Assembly (NCBI RefSeq): GCF_000422925.1 | Contig: NZ_AUGZ01000020.1 | Location: 36,217-100,216 of the forward strand | Length of the DNA stretch: 64,000 nucleotides | DNA from: Paludibacterium yongneupense DSM 18731 | GTDB taxonomy: Bacteria; Pseudomonadota; Gammaproteobacteria; Burkholderiales; Chromobacteriaceae | Reading direction: 5' to 3' | Part shown: positions 9,311 through 17,410 of the stretch, piece by piece | Position numbering within the stretch: position 1 is the stretch's first letter | How the letters are laid out: each line of letters starts with the position of its first letter | Position numbers and translations under genes: made by a program | The notes under the pieces: model-generated | Seen by the model: the letters and a program-made list of their open reading frames with translations, nothing else | Told to the model about the DNA's origin: nothing | The model's database searches: none

Positions 9311-10153
9311 ATGGCATTAACCGTCAACACTAACATTACTTCGCTGATTGCTCAGCGGAACCTGAACACCTCGGCGGATAAGCTGCAAATGTCCGTCGAA
9401 CGCCTGTCCTCTGGCTTGCGCATCAACAGTGCTGCCGACGACTCGGCAGGCTGGGCGATTGCCGCGACGATGACCACGGCCATCAACGGTAACAACCAGG
9501 CGATCAACAACGCCAACGACGGTATCTCGGTCGCACAGACCGCAGAAGGCGCTCTCGGCGAAATGAGCAACAACCTGCAGCGGATTCGTGAAATCGCGGT
9601 GCAGGCAGCCAACGCCTCCGTCAGCGATATCAACCGTTCGCAGCTGCAGAACGAAGTCGACCAACTGACGCAGGAAATTTCGCGGACCGTTCAAACCACC
9701 CTGTTCAACGGCACCCAGCTGTTGTCGGGCGGCAATTCGCTGACTTTCCAGGTCGGTTCGTCCGGCTCGGCGACCAACCAGATCACCATTTCCGCGACCG
9801 ACATGACGTCGCAACTGTCTTCGTACAACTCTTCGTTGACGGCGACCGGCGTGATCAACGTGTTGTCGCAGAGTGGCGCCCAGGCCGAACTGTCGTCGCT
9901 GGACGCCGACATCGGTACCGTGTCGAACGTCAACTCGACCTTCGGTTCGGTGGAAAACCGCTTCAACGCGGTGGTTGCCAACTTGACCAACTACACGCAG
10001 AACCTGACTGCCGCCAAGAGCCGTATCGTGGACGTCAACTTCGCGTCGGAAACCGCAAAGCTTACGCAGAACCAGATTCTGCAACAAGCTGGTACTTCTA
10101 TCCTGAAACAGGCGAACTCTCTGCCGCAAGCGGCGCTGACCCTGCTACAGTAA
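9311..10153 (+). CDS. fliC: Flagellin
   Basis: 280 residues, a short flagellin that keeps the conserved N-terminal D0/D1 part (VNTNITSLIAQRNL, ERLSSGLRIN) and C-terminal D1/D0 part (NFASETAKLTQNQILQQAGTSI) with only a small variable middle of about 60 residues. It is the filament subunit, exported by the flagellar type III system. The N-terminal segment reads DDSAGWAIA where most flagellins have DDAAGLAI, so a Trp replaces Leu. The start is preceded by AGGAG at suitable spacing. The sigma-28 promoter upstream and the hairpin terminator downstream indicate a monocistronic, strongly expressed gene. The Ser/Thr-rich middle would be the likely O-glycosylation target of the upstream glycosyltransferases. 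Confidence 0.97.
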   Translation: MALTVNTNITSLIAQRNLNTSADKLQMSVERLSSGLRINSAADDSAGWAIAATMTTAINGNNQAINNANDGISVAQTAEGALGEMSNNLQRIREIAVQAANASVSDINRSQLQNEVDQLTQEISRTVQTTLFNGTQLLSGGNSLTFQVGSSGSATNQITISATDMTSQLSSYNSSLTATGVINVLSQSGAQAELSSLDADIGTVSNVNSTFGSVENRFNAVVANLTNYTQNLTAAKSRIVDVNFASETAKLTQNQILQQAGTSILKQANSLPQAALTLLQ

Positions 10154-10203
10154 TAGATGGAAGACTCCGAGCGCAGCGCCTTCGGAGCCTGACGATCAGT
10201 GTA

Positions 10204-10240
10204 AAAGCCTTGGCGCTCCGGTGCGCCAGGGCTTTCTTAG
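10204..10240 (+). terminator. Intrinsic terminator after fliC
   Basis: A 13-bp stem, 10204-10216 pairing with 10223-10235 with one G-U pair, has a 6-base loop and ends in CTTTCTT. It lies about 50 bp after the fliC stop and just before the flaG ribosome-binding site, so it should make fliC mostly monocistronic with limited read-through. Confidence 0.8.
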
Positions 10241-10252
10241 CAGGAGCCGGAC

Positions 10253-10747
10253 ATGCAAATTCCACCTCTTCAGTCGCTGAGTAACAACGCGGGTGTCGTG
10301 TCTTTGCAACGGCAGCAAGTCGAACTTGTCCAGCCGCAGGGCGATGCCGGTTCGACTATCGTTTTGCCCGGGTCGGCGCAGGCCGTGTCTGCCGTCAGTC
10401 AGAGCCAGGGCGACAATGCCGCCAATTCGTCGACGACTCCGGGCAATGGCTCGATCCAGGCCAACGATGCCCTGCTGAGCACCATCAGCGCGCAGGCCCA
10501 GCAGATCGGCAACGCCAAACCGAGCAAACGCGACGTGCAGGATGCGATCGACCAGCTCAACAAGGCGGCGACGCTGTATGATAGCCAGCTGCAGTTTTCG
10601 GTCGACAAGGATACCGATATCCAGGTGATCAAGGTCATCGACAAGCAGTCGCAAAAAATCATTCGCCAGATCCCGTCCGAGGACATCGTGCGCATCGCCA
10701 AGGCGATCGACGACTTCAAGGGCATGTTGCTCAAGGATCAGGCCTGA
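10253..10747 (+). CDS. flaG: FlaG family protein
   Basis: 164 residues. The C-terminal half (about residues 85-164) carries the FlaG signature: DAIDQLNKAATLYDSQLQF, then DIQVIKVIDKQSQKIIRQIP and EDIVRIAKAIDDFKG. The N-terminal half is low-complexity and Ser/Gln/Ala-rich. FlaG sits between fliC and fliD in many polar-flagellated bacteria and affects filament length; its mechanism is not settled. AGCAGGAG precedes the ATG. The gene is 40 bp upstream of fliD and is probably co-transcribed with it. Confidence 0.9.
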   Translation: MQIPPLQSLSNNAGVVSLQRQQVELVQPQGDAGSTIVLPGSAQAVSAVSQSQGDNAANSSTTPGNGSIQANDALLSTISAQAQQIGNAKPSKRDVQDAIDQLNKAATLYDSQLQFSVDKDTDIQVIKVIDKQSQKIIRQIPSEDIVRIAKAIDDFKGMLLKDQA

Positions 10748-10787
10748 ATAGAGGACGGCTTGCGCCGCCCTTTGAAAGGACGTACCG

Positions 10788-12188
10788 ATGTCATCTTCAG
10801 CTTCGATTACCACGAACAGCGGCCCGCTCGACGTTCAGGGACTGGTCAGTCAGCTGATGTCGGTGGCATCCCGTCCGTTGACGGCCAGCCAGAGCCGCGT
10901 CAAGACCTACAATGCTGAGCTGAGCTCCATCGGCTCGCTCAGTTCCGACCTATCCAGCCTGCAGACGTCGATGACGGCTTTGTCCAGCGGATCCTTCCTG
11001 CAGCAGTACGCCGTTTCGTCCAGCGACGAAGCGACGGCGACGGCAACGACCTCGGCAGGGGCGATGCCGGGCACCTATACGATCAACACCACTGCCCTGG
11101 CTTCTCCGCGCCAGCTGGTATTCGACGAGAAGTCGGACGGCTCGGCGATCACCGATCCCAATGCGGCCATCAGCGGCGCGCCGGTCAGCCTGTCTTTCAA
11201 TATCGGCGGCAGCGTGCAGACGGTGAACGTGGTCGCGGGCAGCGGTGGCAATATTTCGATGAATGATTTGCAGTCGCAGATCAACAGCGCCGGCATCGGC
11301 GTCGATGCGACCATCGTCAAGAGCAACGGCCACTACAAGCTGGTACTGGCTTCGCATCTGGCCGGCAAGGACAACAGCTTTTCGCTGGTGACAGGCGCCG
11401 GCACCGTCGATGCACCGGCCGGTTCGGCCGCGAGCCTGGATGGACTGACCCAGAGCAGTACCGGAATCTCCGAATCCAGCGCGGCGGGCGACGCCGCCTT
11501 TACCGTCAACGGCGTCGGCATCACTTCGAGCAGCAATCAAGTCGGTGATGCCGTGTCGGGTCTGAATCTGAGCTTGAACAAGATCGGCTCGGCGACGTTG
11601 ACCGTGACCCAGGACGCCAAGGCGGTCGAGAGCAACGTCAAGGACTTCGTCTCGGCCTACAATTCGGTGCAGACGCAGATCGGCCTGATGCTGGACGGCA
11701 ATATGAAGGCCAACGGCAGTTTGCGCAGCATGCGAAATACGTTGCAGAACATGCTGCAGGTGCCGATTTCCGGGGTCGATTCGACCACGTCCTACGCGTA
11801 TCTGGCACAGGTCGGCATCACGACGCAGAAGGATGGCACTCTCGCGCTGGACAGCGCCAAGTTCCAGGCCGCACTCAGCGCGAAGCCCGAAGAGGTGTCC
11901 CGCCTGTTCAGCAATTCGAATAACGATGGCGTGGCGCAGCGCTACAATACGACGATCAACGATCTGCTCGGCCCGGACGGCATCGTCCTGTCGGAGAAGG
12001 CGGCGATCAATAGCAGCATCGACAGCGAAAAGCAGCAGCAGGATAGGCTGACCTCCAATCTGACCCATTTGCAGGCGCAGTATCTGAAACAGTATTCCGA
12101 TCTGAACTCGGCGCTGGAAAAGATGCAGCAGACTTCGTCGCAGATGTCTTCCATGCTGGCTTCGTCGTCGTCGTCTTCTTCTGGTTAA
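10788..12188 (+). CDS. fliD: Flagellar filament cap protein FliD (hook-associated protein 2)
   Basis: 466 residues, a usual FliD length. The N-terminal FliD domain (DVQGLVSQLMSVASRPLTAS, residues about 14-33), a Ser/Thr/Ala-rich variable middle, and the C-terminal FliD domain (AKAVESNVKDFVSAYNSVQTQI, about 281-302, then RSMRNTLQNML) are all present. FliD forms the pentameric cap under which flagellin subunits fold, and acts as an adhesin in some species. The ATG follows AAAGGA. FliS follows 13 bp later. The C-terminus ends in a coiled-coil-like helix and a Ser-rich tail. Confidence 0.96.
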   Translation: MSSSASITTNSGPLDVQGLVSQLMSVASRPLTASQSRVKTYNAELSSIGSLSSDLSSLQTSMTALSSGSFLQQYAVSSSDEATATATTSAGAMPGTYTINTTALASPRQLVFDEKSDGSAITDPNAAISGAPVSLSFNIGGSVQTVNVVAGSGGNISMNDLQSQINSAGIGVDATIVKSNGHYKLVLASHLAGKDNSFSLVTGAGTVDAPAGSAASLDGLTQSSTGISESSAAGDAAFTVNGVGITSSSNQVGDAVSGLNLSLNKIGSATLTVTQDAKAVESNVKDFVSAYNSVQTQIGLMLDGNMKANGSLRSMRNTLQNMLQVPISGVDSTTSYAYLAQVGITTQKDGTLALDSAKFQAALSAKPEEVSRLFSNSNNDGVAQRYNTTINDLLGPDGIVLSEKAAINSSIDSEKQQQDRLTSNLTHLQAQYLKQYSDLNSALEKMQQTSSQMSSMLASSSSSSSG

Positions 12189-12201
12189 AAGGTAGCATTT
12201 A

Positions 12202-12618
12202 ATGGTTAATGCATTTTTGCGCAAACAGTTCAACAAGGCCTACGAAAACGATGCCATGAAGTCGGCCGTTTATGGCGCAAGCCCGACCGGACTGGTGGTG
12301 ATGTTGTACCAGGGCGCACTCAAGGCATTGCTTCAGGCGGGTATCGCCATGGAGCACAAGAAATACGAGGAAAAGGCGCGCTATATCAACAAGACCAACC
12401 AGATACTGGAGGGGCTGCGTCTGGCGCTGGATCTGGAGGCGGGCAGCGAGGCGGCCGATAATCTGAACGAGCTGTATGTTTATATGAAGTACCGTATCAG
12501 CATTGCCAACATGAAGAACGACCAGTCCATCCTGGCGGAAGTTCGCGATTTGCTGGAAACCATTCTGCCAGCCTGGCAACAACTCGACCGCAAGAATCAT
12601 ACGACGCCTGCGGCGTGA
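12202..12618 (+). CDS. fliS: Flagellin export chaperone FliS
   Basis: 138 residues, the normal length. The N-terminal NKAYENDAMKSAVYGASPTGLVVMLYQGALKALLQA matches FliS (in family members Y..V....P..L..MLY.G). FliS binds the C-terminal D0 helix of flagellin in the cytoplasm and prevents premature polymerisation. It lies between fliD and the fliT-like gene, 13 bp after fliD, and its TGA overlaps the next start by four bases, so the group is one operon. Confidence 0.95.
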   Translation: MVNAFLRKQFNKAYENDAMKSAVYGASPTGLVVMLYQGALKALLQAGIAMEHKKYEEKARYINKTNQILEGLRLALDLEAGSEAADNLNELYVYMKYRISIANMKNDQSILAEVRDLLETILPAWQQLDRKNHTTPAA

Positions 12619-12929
12619 GCGCGATGGACGAGAAGGTGTTCGACGACTTTCTGGGGCTGACCGATCGCATGCTGGATTTGGCCCAGCGGCAAGAGTGGGA
12701 CGACTTCGTCGCCATGCTGCAGCAGCGCAGCGAGTATTTCGAACAGATTCAGCAGGGCGTCAGCGGCGCCTGGCTGGAGTCCCATGCCGAGAGCCGCGCC
12801 GCATTTGCGCGGGCACTGGTGAAAAATCGCGAGATCGAAGCTATATTGGACCGTACCTGTCTGGAGCTCAAAGCCCGGATGTCCTCGCTGACGCAACAAA
12901 AGCGCCTGCGGCAATCATATCGTTCTTGA
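12615..12929 (+). CDS. fliT: FliT-like flagellar chaperone
   Basis: 104 residues from a GTG that overlaps the fliS stop (GTGA); an ATG at 12624 in the same frame is an equally plausible start, giving 101 residues. The protein is all-helical in appearance (FLGLTDRMLDLAQRQEWDDFVAMLQQRSEYFEQI), like the small FliT family that chaperones FliD and, in enterics, restrains FlhDC. The assignment rests on its position directly after fliS and on size and helicity; the sequence signature of FliT is weak. Confidence 0.75.
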   Translation: MSAMDEKVFDDFLGLTDRMLDLAQRQEWDDFVAMLQQRSEYFEQIQQGVSGAWLESHAESRAAFARALVKNREIEAILDRTCLELKARMSSLTQQKRLRQSYRS

Positions 12930-13008
12930 TGCTGGATGCGTTATCCTTGGCGGTCGGGCATCAGTCCTTGCTATCCTTAAAGGGAATCGGTCCGCCGGAG
13001 ATATCCTC

Positions 13009-13371
13009 ATGTCCGCCTTTGCCTTGTTGACCAGCAATGTCATCCTGCTTGCGGTGATCGTCGCGCAGGGATGGTATCTCCATAAGCGCCTGCGTCGGCT
13101 CGAGCGTGACGGCGACAAGGTGACGGCCCTCTATATCGAGCAATTGCAGCATCAGATCAGCAATCAGCAGCGCGACCTGCTGCGCCTGGCCGAACGTTTC
13201 GAGCGCCAGCAGGGCAAGGCGCAGGACGATGCCGTGGTCTCGCCCTACAACCAGGCCATCGAAATGATACGGCAGGGCCTCGGCGCCGCCGAAGTCGCGT
13301 CTCGCTGCGGCATCTCGCGCAGCGAAGCCGAATTGATTCTTTCCCTGTACCGTAACAACTCCACCTCATGA
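13009..13371 (+). CDS. DUF2802 family membrane-anchored protein of the flagellar cluster
   Basis: 120 residues: one N-terminal membrane helix (about residues 5-20, LLTSNVILLAVIVAQGW), a basic stop (HKRLRRLER), a coiled-coil middle (about 35-75) and a C-terminal helix-turn-helix-like DUF2802 segment (AIEMIRQGLGAAEVASRCGISRSEAELILSL). The family occurs in flagellar loci of beta- and gammaproteobacteria and has no settled function. It starts 79 bp after the fliT-like gene, and its stop overlaps the next start by four bases. Confidence 0.8.
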   Translation: MSAFALLTSNVILLAVIVAQGWYLHKRLRRLERDGDKVTALYIEQLQHQISNQQRDLLRLAERFERQQGKAQDDAVVSPYNQAIEMIRQGLGAAEVASRCGISRSEAELILSLYRNNSTS

Positions 13372-14528
13372 TTTCGCCGTTGGCCTCGATCACGCCGGCG
13401 CCGGCCGAACTCTCGACGCAGCCGGTCAACTCGCTCGGTCAACTGGGAGAAGGCGGCCGCCTGCTGGTTCAGGCTGGCGCCTTGCCGTTGCGCCCGCCGC
13501 TGCTGTTGCTCGATGAAGTGGTCAATGCCCGCGTCGCTGAGCGATTGGGGCCGAACCAGGTCGCGGTACTGATCAAGAACGGCTTGTTCACCCTGAATCT
13601 CCCCGCCGGCACTCAGTTGAACGGCGACCTGATTCAGTTGCGCGTCGCGAGTGTCAAACCCCAGTTGAGCTTTTTGCTGGATCAGGGAACGGCAGGCGGC
13701 GATGCCGGTGCGGCGAGCAGCGGCGACAGCAATGCCTCTGTCGACGTGCAGCTGAGCCGGGCATCGCGCTATCTGACCGATCTGCTGAGCGCGGCACAGG
13801 AGGCCCCGGCCGGTGCCGAGGCGGGCACCGGGGCGAGCAGCGGTCTGATGCTGTCGGGCGCGGCGGCGGGTGGAGACACGGCGGCCGGATTGACCGTACA
13901 GACGCGGCCGGCGGCAACGGTGCTTGTCGATGCCGGGCAGCAGAACCCGGCCAGCGTAGCCACCCAGTTGCAGCATACGGTGGAGCGCAGCGGGCTGTTT
14001 TACGAGTCGCACCTGAAAGCCTGGGAAGGCGGGCGCTTGCCGCTGGACACCCTGCGGCTCGAGCCGCAGGCGCGGATAGGGGAGGCTGCGCAATTGCGGG
14101 CCGCTGCGCTGGATATCGGAGCCGCCACCCATGCGCACGATGCCGGGGCCACGACGCCCGAACTCGGCCGCCTGGTCCAGAACCAGCTCGACACCCTCGA
14201 ACACAAACAGGTTCTGCTGCAGGGCTATGCCTGGCCCGGACAGCCTATGCAGATGCAGATCCAGCCCGAGACCGCGCAAGAACGCGAGGCGCGAGGCGGC
14301 GAAGACGATGAGCGCAGCTGGTCGACGCAACTGTCGCTGAACATGCCCGTGCTTGGCGGCATGAAGGCGCGTGTGCGCCTGGTAGGCGGCGCGGTCCAGG
14401 TTGCCTTTACCACCGATGAAGAGGCCGCTGGGCGGCTGATCGAGGCGAATGGCCAGCGTCTGGTCGATGCCATGGCTGCCGCCGGCATCACGCTGGCAGG
14501 CATGACGGTCAAGAGCGATGGCGGCTGA
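13368..14528 (+). CDS. fliK: FliK-like flagellar hook-length control protein
   Basis: 386 residues with the two-part look of FliK. There is a long low-complexity Ala/Gly/Gln/Ser-rich N-terminal and middle region and a compact C-terminal domain (about residues 315-386: LSLNMPVLGGMKARVRLVGGAVQVAFTTDEEAAGRLIEANGQRLVDAMAAAGI) of the Flg_hook type. FliK measures hook length and switches export specificity by touching FlhB. This copy overlaps the FlhB C-terminal-domain-like gene that follows, a typical pairing for a second, non-canonical FliK/FlhB set. The main fliK and flhB would lie elsewhere (inference). Confidence 0.75.
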   Translation: MISPLASITPAPAELSTQPVNSLGQLGEGGRLLVQAGALPLRPPLLLLDEVVNARVAERLGPNQVAVLIKNGLFTLNLPAGTQLNGDLIQLRVASVKPQLSFLLDQGTAGGDAGAASSGDSNASVDVQLSRASRYLTDLLSAAQEAPAGAEAGTGASSGLMLSGAAAGGDTAAGLTVQTRPAATVLVDAGQQNPASVATQLQHTVERSGLFYESHLKAWEGGRLPLDTLRLEPQARIGEAAQLRAAALDIGAATHAHDAGATTPELGRLVQNQLDTLEHKQVLLQGYAWPGQPMQMQIQPETAQEREARGGEDDERSWSTQLSLNMPVLGGMKARVRLVGGAVQVAFTTDEEAAGRLIEANGQRLVDAMAAAGITLAGMTVKSDGG

Positions 14529-14850
14529 CAAAGGCAGCACGCTGCGACGCTCCGCGGTTGCGCTTAGCTATCGAGAAGGTCGGCGTGCGCCGAATGTCGT
14601 CGCCAAGGGCTATGGCCAGATGGCGGAGCGCATCATTGACCGCGCCCGTGCCGCGGGGGTATTCGTGCACGATTCGCCCGAGCTGGTGTCCTTGCTGATG
14701 CAGGTTGACCTCGATCAGCAGATCCCGCCCGAGCTTTACCGCGCGGTAGCGGAAATTTTGGCTTTCGTCTATTTTCTCGAGCACGAGGCCGCGGGTAAGG
14801 ATTATGAGCTTGGAGCATGGCTGGCCCAGCGCCAGACGCGCGGGGGCTGA
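14518..14850 (+). CDS. FlhB C-terminal-domain-like export switch protein (FhlB/FlhX type)
   Basis: 110 residues that resemble only the cytoplasmic C-terminal domain of FlhB/YscU: AVALSYREGRRAPNVVAKGYGQMAERIIDRAR, then IPPELYRAVAEILAFVYFLE. The transmembrane part is absent, and so is the NPTH self-cleavage motif that precedes this region in FlhB, so the protein corresponds to the released FlhB-CC fragment. Stand-alone copies are common next to flagellar genes and may substitute for that fragment in some species. Overlap with the FliK-like gene by 11 bp indicates coupling. Confidence 0.85.
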   Translation: MAADKGSTLRRSAVALSYREGRRAPNVVAKGYGQMAERIIDRARAAGVFVHDSPELVSLLMQVDLDQQIPPELYRAVAEILAFVYFLEHEAAGKDYELGAWLAQRQTRGG

Positions 14851-14908
14851 AATGTTTACCCAAAATAGGTGATAATGGGTCACCCTTCTCCGCGCAAGGA
14901 CGTCGAGC

Positions 14909-15436
14909 ATGAGTGATCGCAGTGCTGTTCCTTGGTATCGGCAGCTCTGGCCCTGGTTGTTGCTGGCACTGCCGGCGACCGCCGTCTGTGTCGGCTCCTA
15001 CCTGGCCTACGAGGCGTATAGCAAGCAGGACCCGATGGTCGATAGCCACTACTATGCCTCGGGCCAGGCGATCAACAAGACGTTGCACGCTGGCGCCGCG
15101 GCGGCGAAGCGCGGGCTGGCCGGTCGCATCGTTCTCGATCCGGCAGCCGGAACGATCGCGATGCAACTGAGCCATACCGACAGCCAGCCCTTGCCGCCGG
15201 TATTGCAACTGCGCTTGCGCCATCCCACCCTCAGCCGTTTCGATCAGACGGTCACCGTTGTCCAGAGTGCGCCCGGCGAGTACAGCGGCACTTTCAAGGC
15301 CTCGCAGGCCACGCGCTGGGATATGGATGTGCTGTCGCCAGATGGCGATTGGAGCCTGTCCGGGGTGTGGAAAAAATCCGCAGGGAATAAGGGCGTGCTG
15401 GAGCCGACAGTGGCCAACGAAGCGGCAGACGACTGA
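14909..15436 (+). CDS. FixH-like membrane protein
   Basis: 175 residues: an N-terminal membrane helix (PWLLLALPATAVCVGSYLAY, about 14-33) followed by DPMVDSHYYASGQAINKTL and a beta-rich outer domain, the FixH pattern. FixH in ccoGHIS operons helps copper delivery and assembly of cbb3 oxidase. Here it stands alone, 58 bp after the flagellar genes and with no cco or fixGIS gene nearby. The start has GCAAGGACG upstream. Function in oxidase maturation is therefore only a family-based suggestion. Confidence 0.75.
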   Translation: MSDRSAVPWYRQLWPWLLLALPATAVCVGSYLAYEAYSKQDPMVDSHYYASGQAINKTLHAGAAAAKRGLAGRIVLDPAAGTIAMQLSHTDSQPLPPVLQLRLRHPTLSRFDQTVTVVQSAPGEYSGTFKASQATRWDMDVLSPDGDWSLSGVWKKSAGNKGVLEPTVANEAADD

Positions 15437-15632
15437 GCGGCACCCTGTTTGCCGCCCCCTCCCTGCCCGGGCCAGCCCCGGCGTCAGTATCGGCACCCCC
15501 TTGTTTACCGTCGATGCGAACGAGAATGCGGCACCGATCAAGTAAGCGGATCGCGCCTCGATCGCTCCTGGCGGCATGGGCGGAACAGGGCGACCTTGTC
15601 GCTGCCATTCCCGCGTCAGGCGCATCGAGCGC

Positions 15633-16262
15633 TCACAGCGCCAGACGCGCCGCTGCCATCGCCCCCAGCCAGGCACCCATCCCCATCAGAATGAGCCCGC
15701 ACAACTGCTGAAGACGGTGGCCGACCGCTTGCCCCAGCTGCAGCAGCAAACGGCCGAAACCCTGCGTCAGCAGCAGCCACCACAGTGTCGAACCGGTGAA
15801 AATGCCGGCGACCATCAGCCCGCTTTCCATGATGCCGGGTGCGGCGCGGCCGGCCAGCTGCATGAACAGGGCGAGAAACGAGAGTATGGTCAGCGGATTG
15901 CTCATGGTCAGCGCGAGGGCGGATGCCCAACTGGACCACAAGCTACTGGCACCGCGTGCGCAGGCGGCTTCCTGACGCTGGCGGCAAAAGCTGCCGTAGC
16001 CCATCCAGATCAGACAGCCGGCCCCGGCCAGAGCCAGCCATGGGGCCAGCGGGAGCAGCAGCCGGCCGACCGCTCCCGCTCCCAGCGCCGCGAGCAGGGC
16101 ATGACAGGCGTCTGCGCTGGCGACTCCGAGGCCGGTCGCCATGCCGTGGGCGGGGCCTTGTCGTATGGTCCGCTGCAGGCAAAGCATGCCGATCGGCCCG
16201 ATCGGAGCGGCAATAGCCAGCCCGGCGAGGGCAGACTGGGTAAACAAGGTCACGGCACTCAT
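15633..16262 (-). CDS. LysE/RhtB family amino-acid exporter
   Basis: 209 residues with about six hydrophobic helices. The N-terminus ALAGLAIAAPIGPIGMLCLQRTI is the LysE family signature (G.AP.GP...C...T). The family exports amino acids or related compounds across the inner membrane. The ATG has GGGAGA 6 bp upstream. It is divergent from an Lrp-type regulator across a 133-bp region, the common arrangement for amino-acid efflux pumps controlled by a neighbouring Lrp/AsnC regulator. The substrate is unknown. Confidence 0.88.
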   Translation of the reverse strand: MSAVTLFTQSALAGLAIAAPIGPIGMLCLQRTIRQGPAHGMATGLGVASADACHALLAALGAGAVGRLLLPLAPWLALAGAGCLIWMGYGSFCRQRQEAACARGASSLWSSWASALALTMSNPLTILSFLALFMQLAGRAAPGIMESGLMVAGIFTGSTLWWLLLTQGFGRLLLQLGQAVGHRLQQLCGLILMGMGAWLGAMAAARLAL

Positions 16263-16395
16263 CGTATTCTCCCGGGGATGTAGAGGTGGCAGGAGTCTAG
16301 TTTGAGGGCTAGTGACGTCGATTGGGATGCTCGATTTAAGGCGTATTGTCTATTATTATTAATATATTAAATTGATGGTACAGATTGGCTGAAAT

Positions 16396-16839
16396 ATGGA
16401 AATCGATGGAAAATCGTGGAGGATACTGGAGTGCCTGCAGGCCGAAGCCCGGCTTTCGCTGACCGAGCTGGCGCGGGCGGTAGAGTTATCCGTGCCGGCG
16501 GTTTCTGAGCGCTTGAAGAGGCTGGAGGAGGCGGGCGTCATCAAGGGGTACCATGCGCGCGTCGCCACTGAGAAAGTGGGCTACACGCTGTGTGCTATCG
16601 TGGGAATCACGGTGCCGCAGCCCTACAAGCAGACTTTGCTTGACGTGTTGACCGCCATGCCCGAGGTGACCGAATGTCACCATGTGACCGGGGCCGACTC
16701 GTATCTGTTCCGTCTCGTTGCGCGCGATGTGGCCCACCTCGAAGCCCTGGTCGCTCGCGTCAATCACCTGGGCGAAACCCGAACCTCTATCATTTTGTCG
16801 ACGCCGCTGGCGGAGAGGCCGCTGCTGCCGCCGCGCTGA
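16396..16839 (+). CDS. Lrp/AsnC family transcriptional regulator
   Basis: 147 residues: an N-terminal winged helix (ILECLQAEARLSLTELARAVELSVPAVSERLKRLEEAGVIKGYHA, about 10-55) and a C-terminal RAM/ligand domain (VTECHHVTGADSYLFRLVARD). The family forms octamers that sense amino acids. It is divergent from the LysE-type exporter. The 16340-16380 stretch before it is very AT-rich (TATTATTATTAATATATTAA), as expected for a bendable Lrp-type binding region. It probably regulates itself and the exporter (inference). Confidence 0.92.
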   Translation: MEIDGKSWRILECLQAEARLSLTELARAVELSVPAVSERLKRLEEAGVIKGYHARVATEKVGYTLCAIVGITVPQPYKQTLLDVLTAMPEVTECHHVTGADSYLFRLVARDVAHLEALVARVNHLGETRTSIILSTPLAERPLLPPR

Positions 16840-16844
16840 ACATG

Positions 16845-17180
16845 CTAAGCGGAAGTATCCACGTTGCCGCCCAGAGCGGACTCGATGGCTCTGCTAGTCG
16901 CAGCGCTGCTGGCACCGATTTCGGCCGCGCGGGCCTGCGTGGCCTGGATCAGCGACAGCGCGCTTTGCGCTTGACGCAAATCGCCGGATTGCAGCGCCTG
17001 ACCGAGTTGTTGCAGCGGCGCCGAACCTATGCCCTGGGTGGCATGGGGGCTGAGCGAGTTAAACGCCTGTTGCGCGGCGGCGATGTTGCCCGACTGTACG
17101 GCGATGGCGAGCGCATGCAGGCTGCTGCCTGTCTGGGCAGAGGGTTGAGAGGAGTAGCTTGAAACCGCGGCAATGCTCAT
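16845..17180 (-). CDS. Small conserved protein with two internal repeats, unknown function
   Basis: 111 residues, no signal peptide or membrane helix. Two helix pairs repeat: HALAIAVQSGNIAAAQQAFNSL (about 22-43) and QLGQALQSGDLRQAQSALSLIQ (about 57-78), each with a (Q)SG(N/D)(I/L)..AQ.A...L core. The ends are Ser/Ala-rich and look disordered. It resembles the many short repeat proteins of betaproteobacteria with an unassigned role. A good promoter lies 47 bp upstream. It is convergent with the Lrp-type gene, five bases apart. Confidence 0.75.
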   Translation of the reverse strand: MSIAAVSSYSSQPSAQTGSSLHALAIAVQSGNIAAAQQAFNSLSPHATQGIGSAPLQQLGQALQSGDLRQAQSALSLIQATQARAAEIGASSAATSRAIESALGGNVDTSA

Positions 17181-17226
17181 GGCGAACGTCCACTGAAGGA
17201 TGTCGGTATGCTATATGGGTGATTTA

Positions 17227-17255
17227 ACTATGGCACGAATTTAAGCCTTTGACAA
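17227..17255 (-). promoter_or_regulatory. Sigma-70 type promoter of the small repeat protein gene
   Basis: Read on the minus strand: TTGTCA (17255-17250), exactly 17 bp, then CATAGT (17232-17227). This matches TTGACA/TATAAT at 5 of 6 and 4 of 6 positions. The gene start is 46 bp further on, at 17180. Confidence 0.55.
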
Positions 17256-17410
17256 TACGCCATTTTTCCCAGTTGGCGCCTTGCCGTCGTACCCGGACCC
17301 TGCCTGATCCGGCACCCGTTCATCATGCTAACGCCACGTCTTGTCGCGGGAATCGCGCGAAAATGCATCCGCCCATCGTCGCATGGCGGTTCGCCCGGCA
17401 AGGGTAGGCG

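Noticed and set aside
12978..13004. Sigma-28-like sequence (TAAAGGGA-N11-GGAGATAT) before the DUF2802 gene
   Set aside because: The -10 would lie only 5 bp before the ATG, so transcription would start inside the gene; match is also weaker than at fliC.
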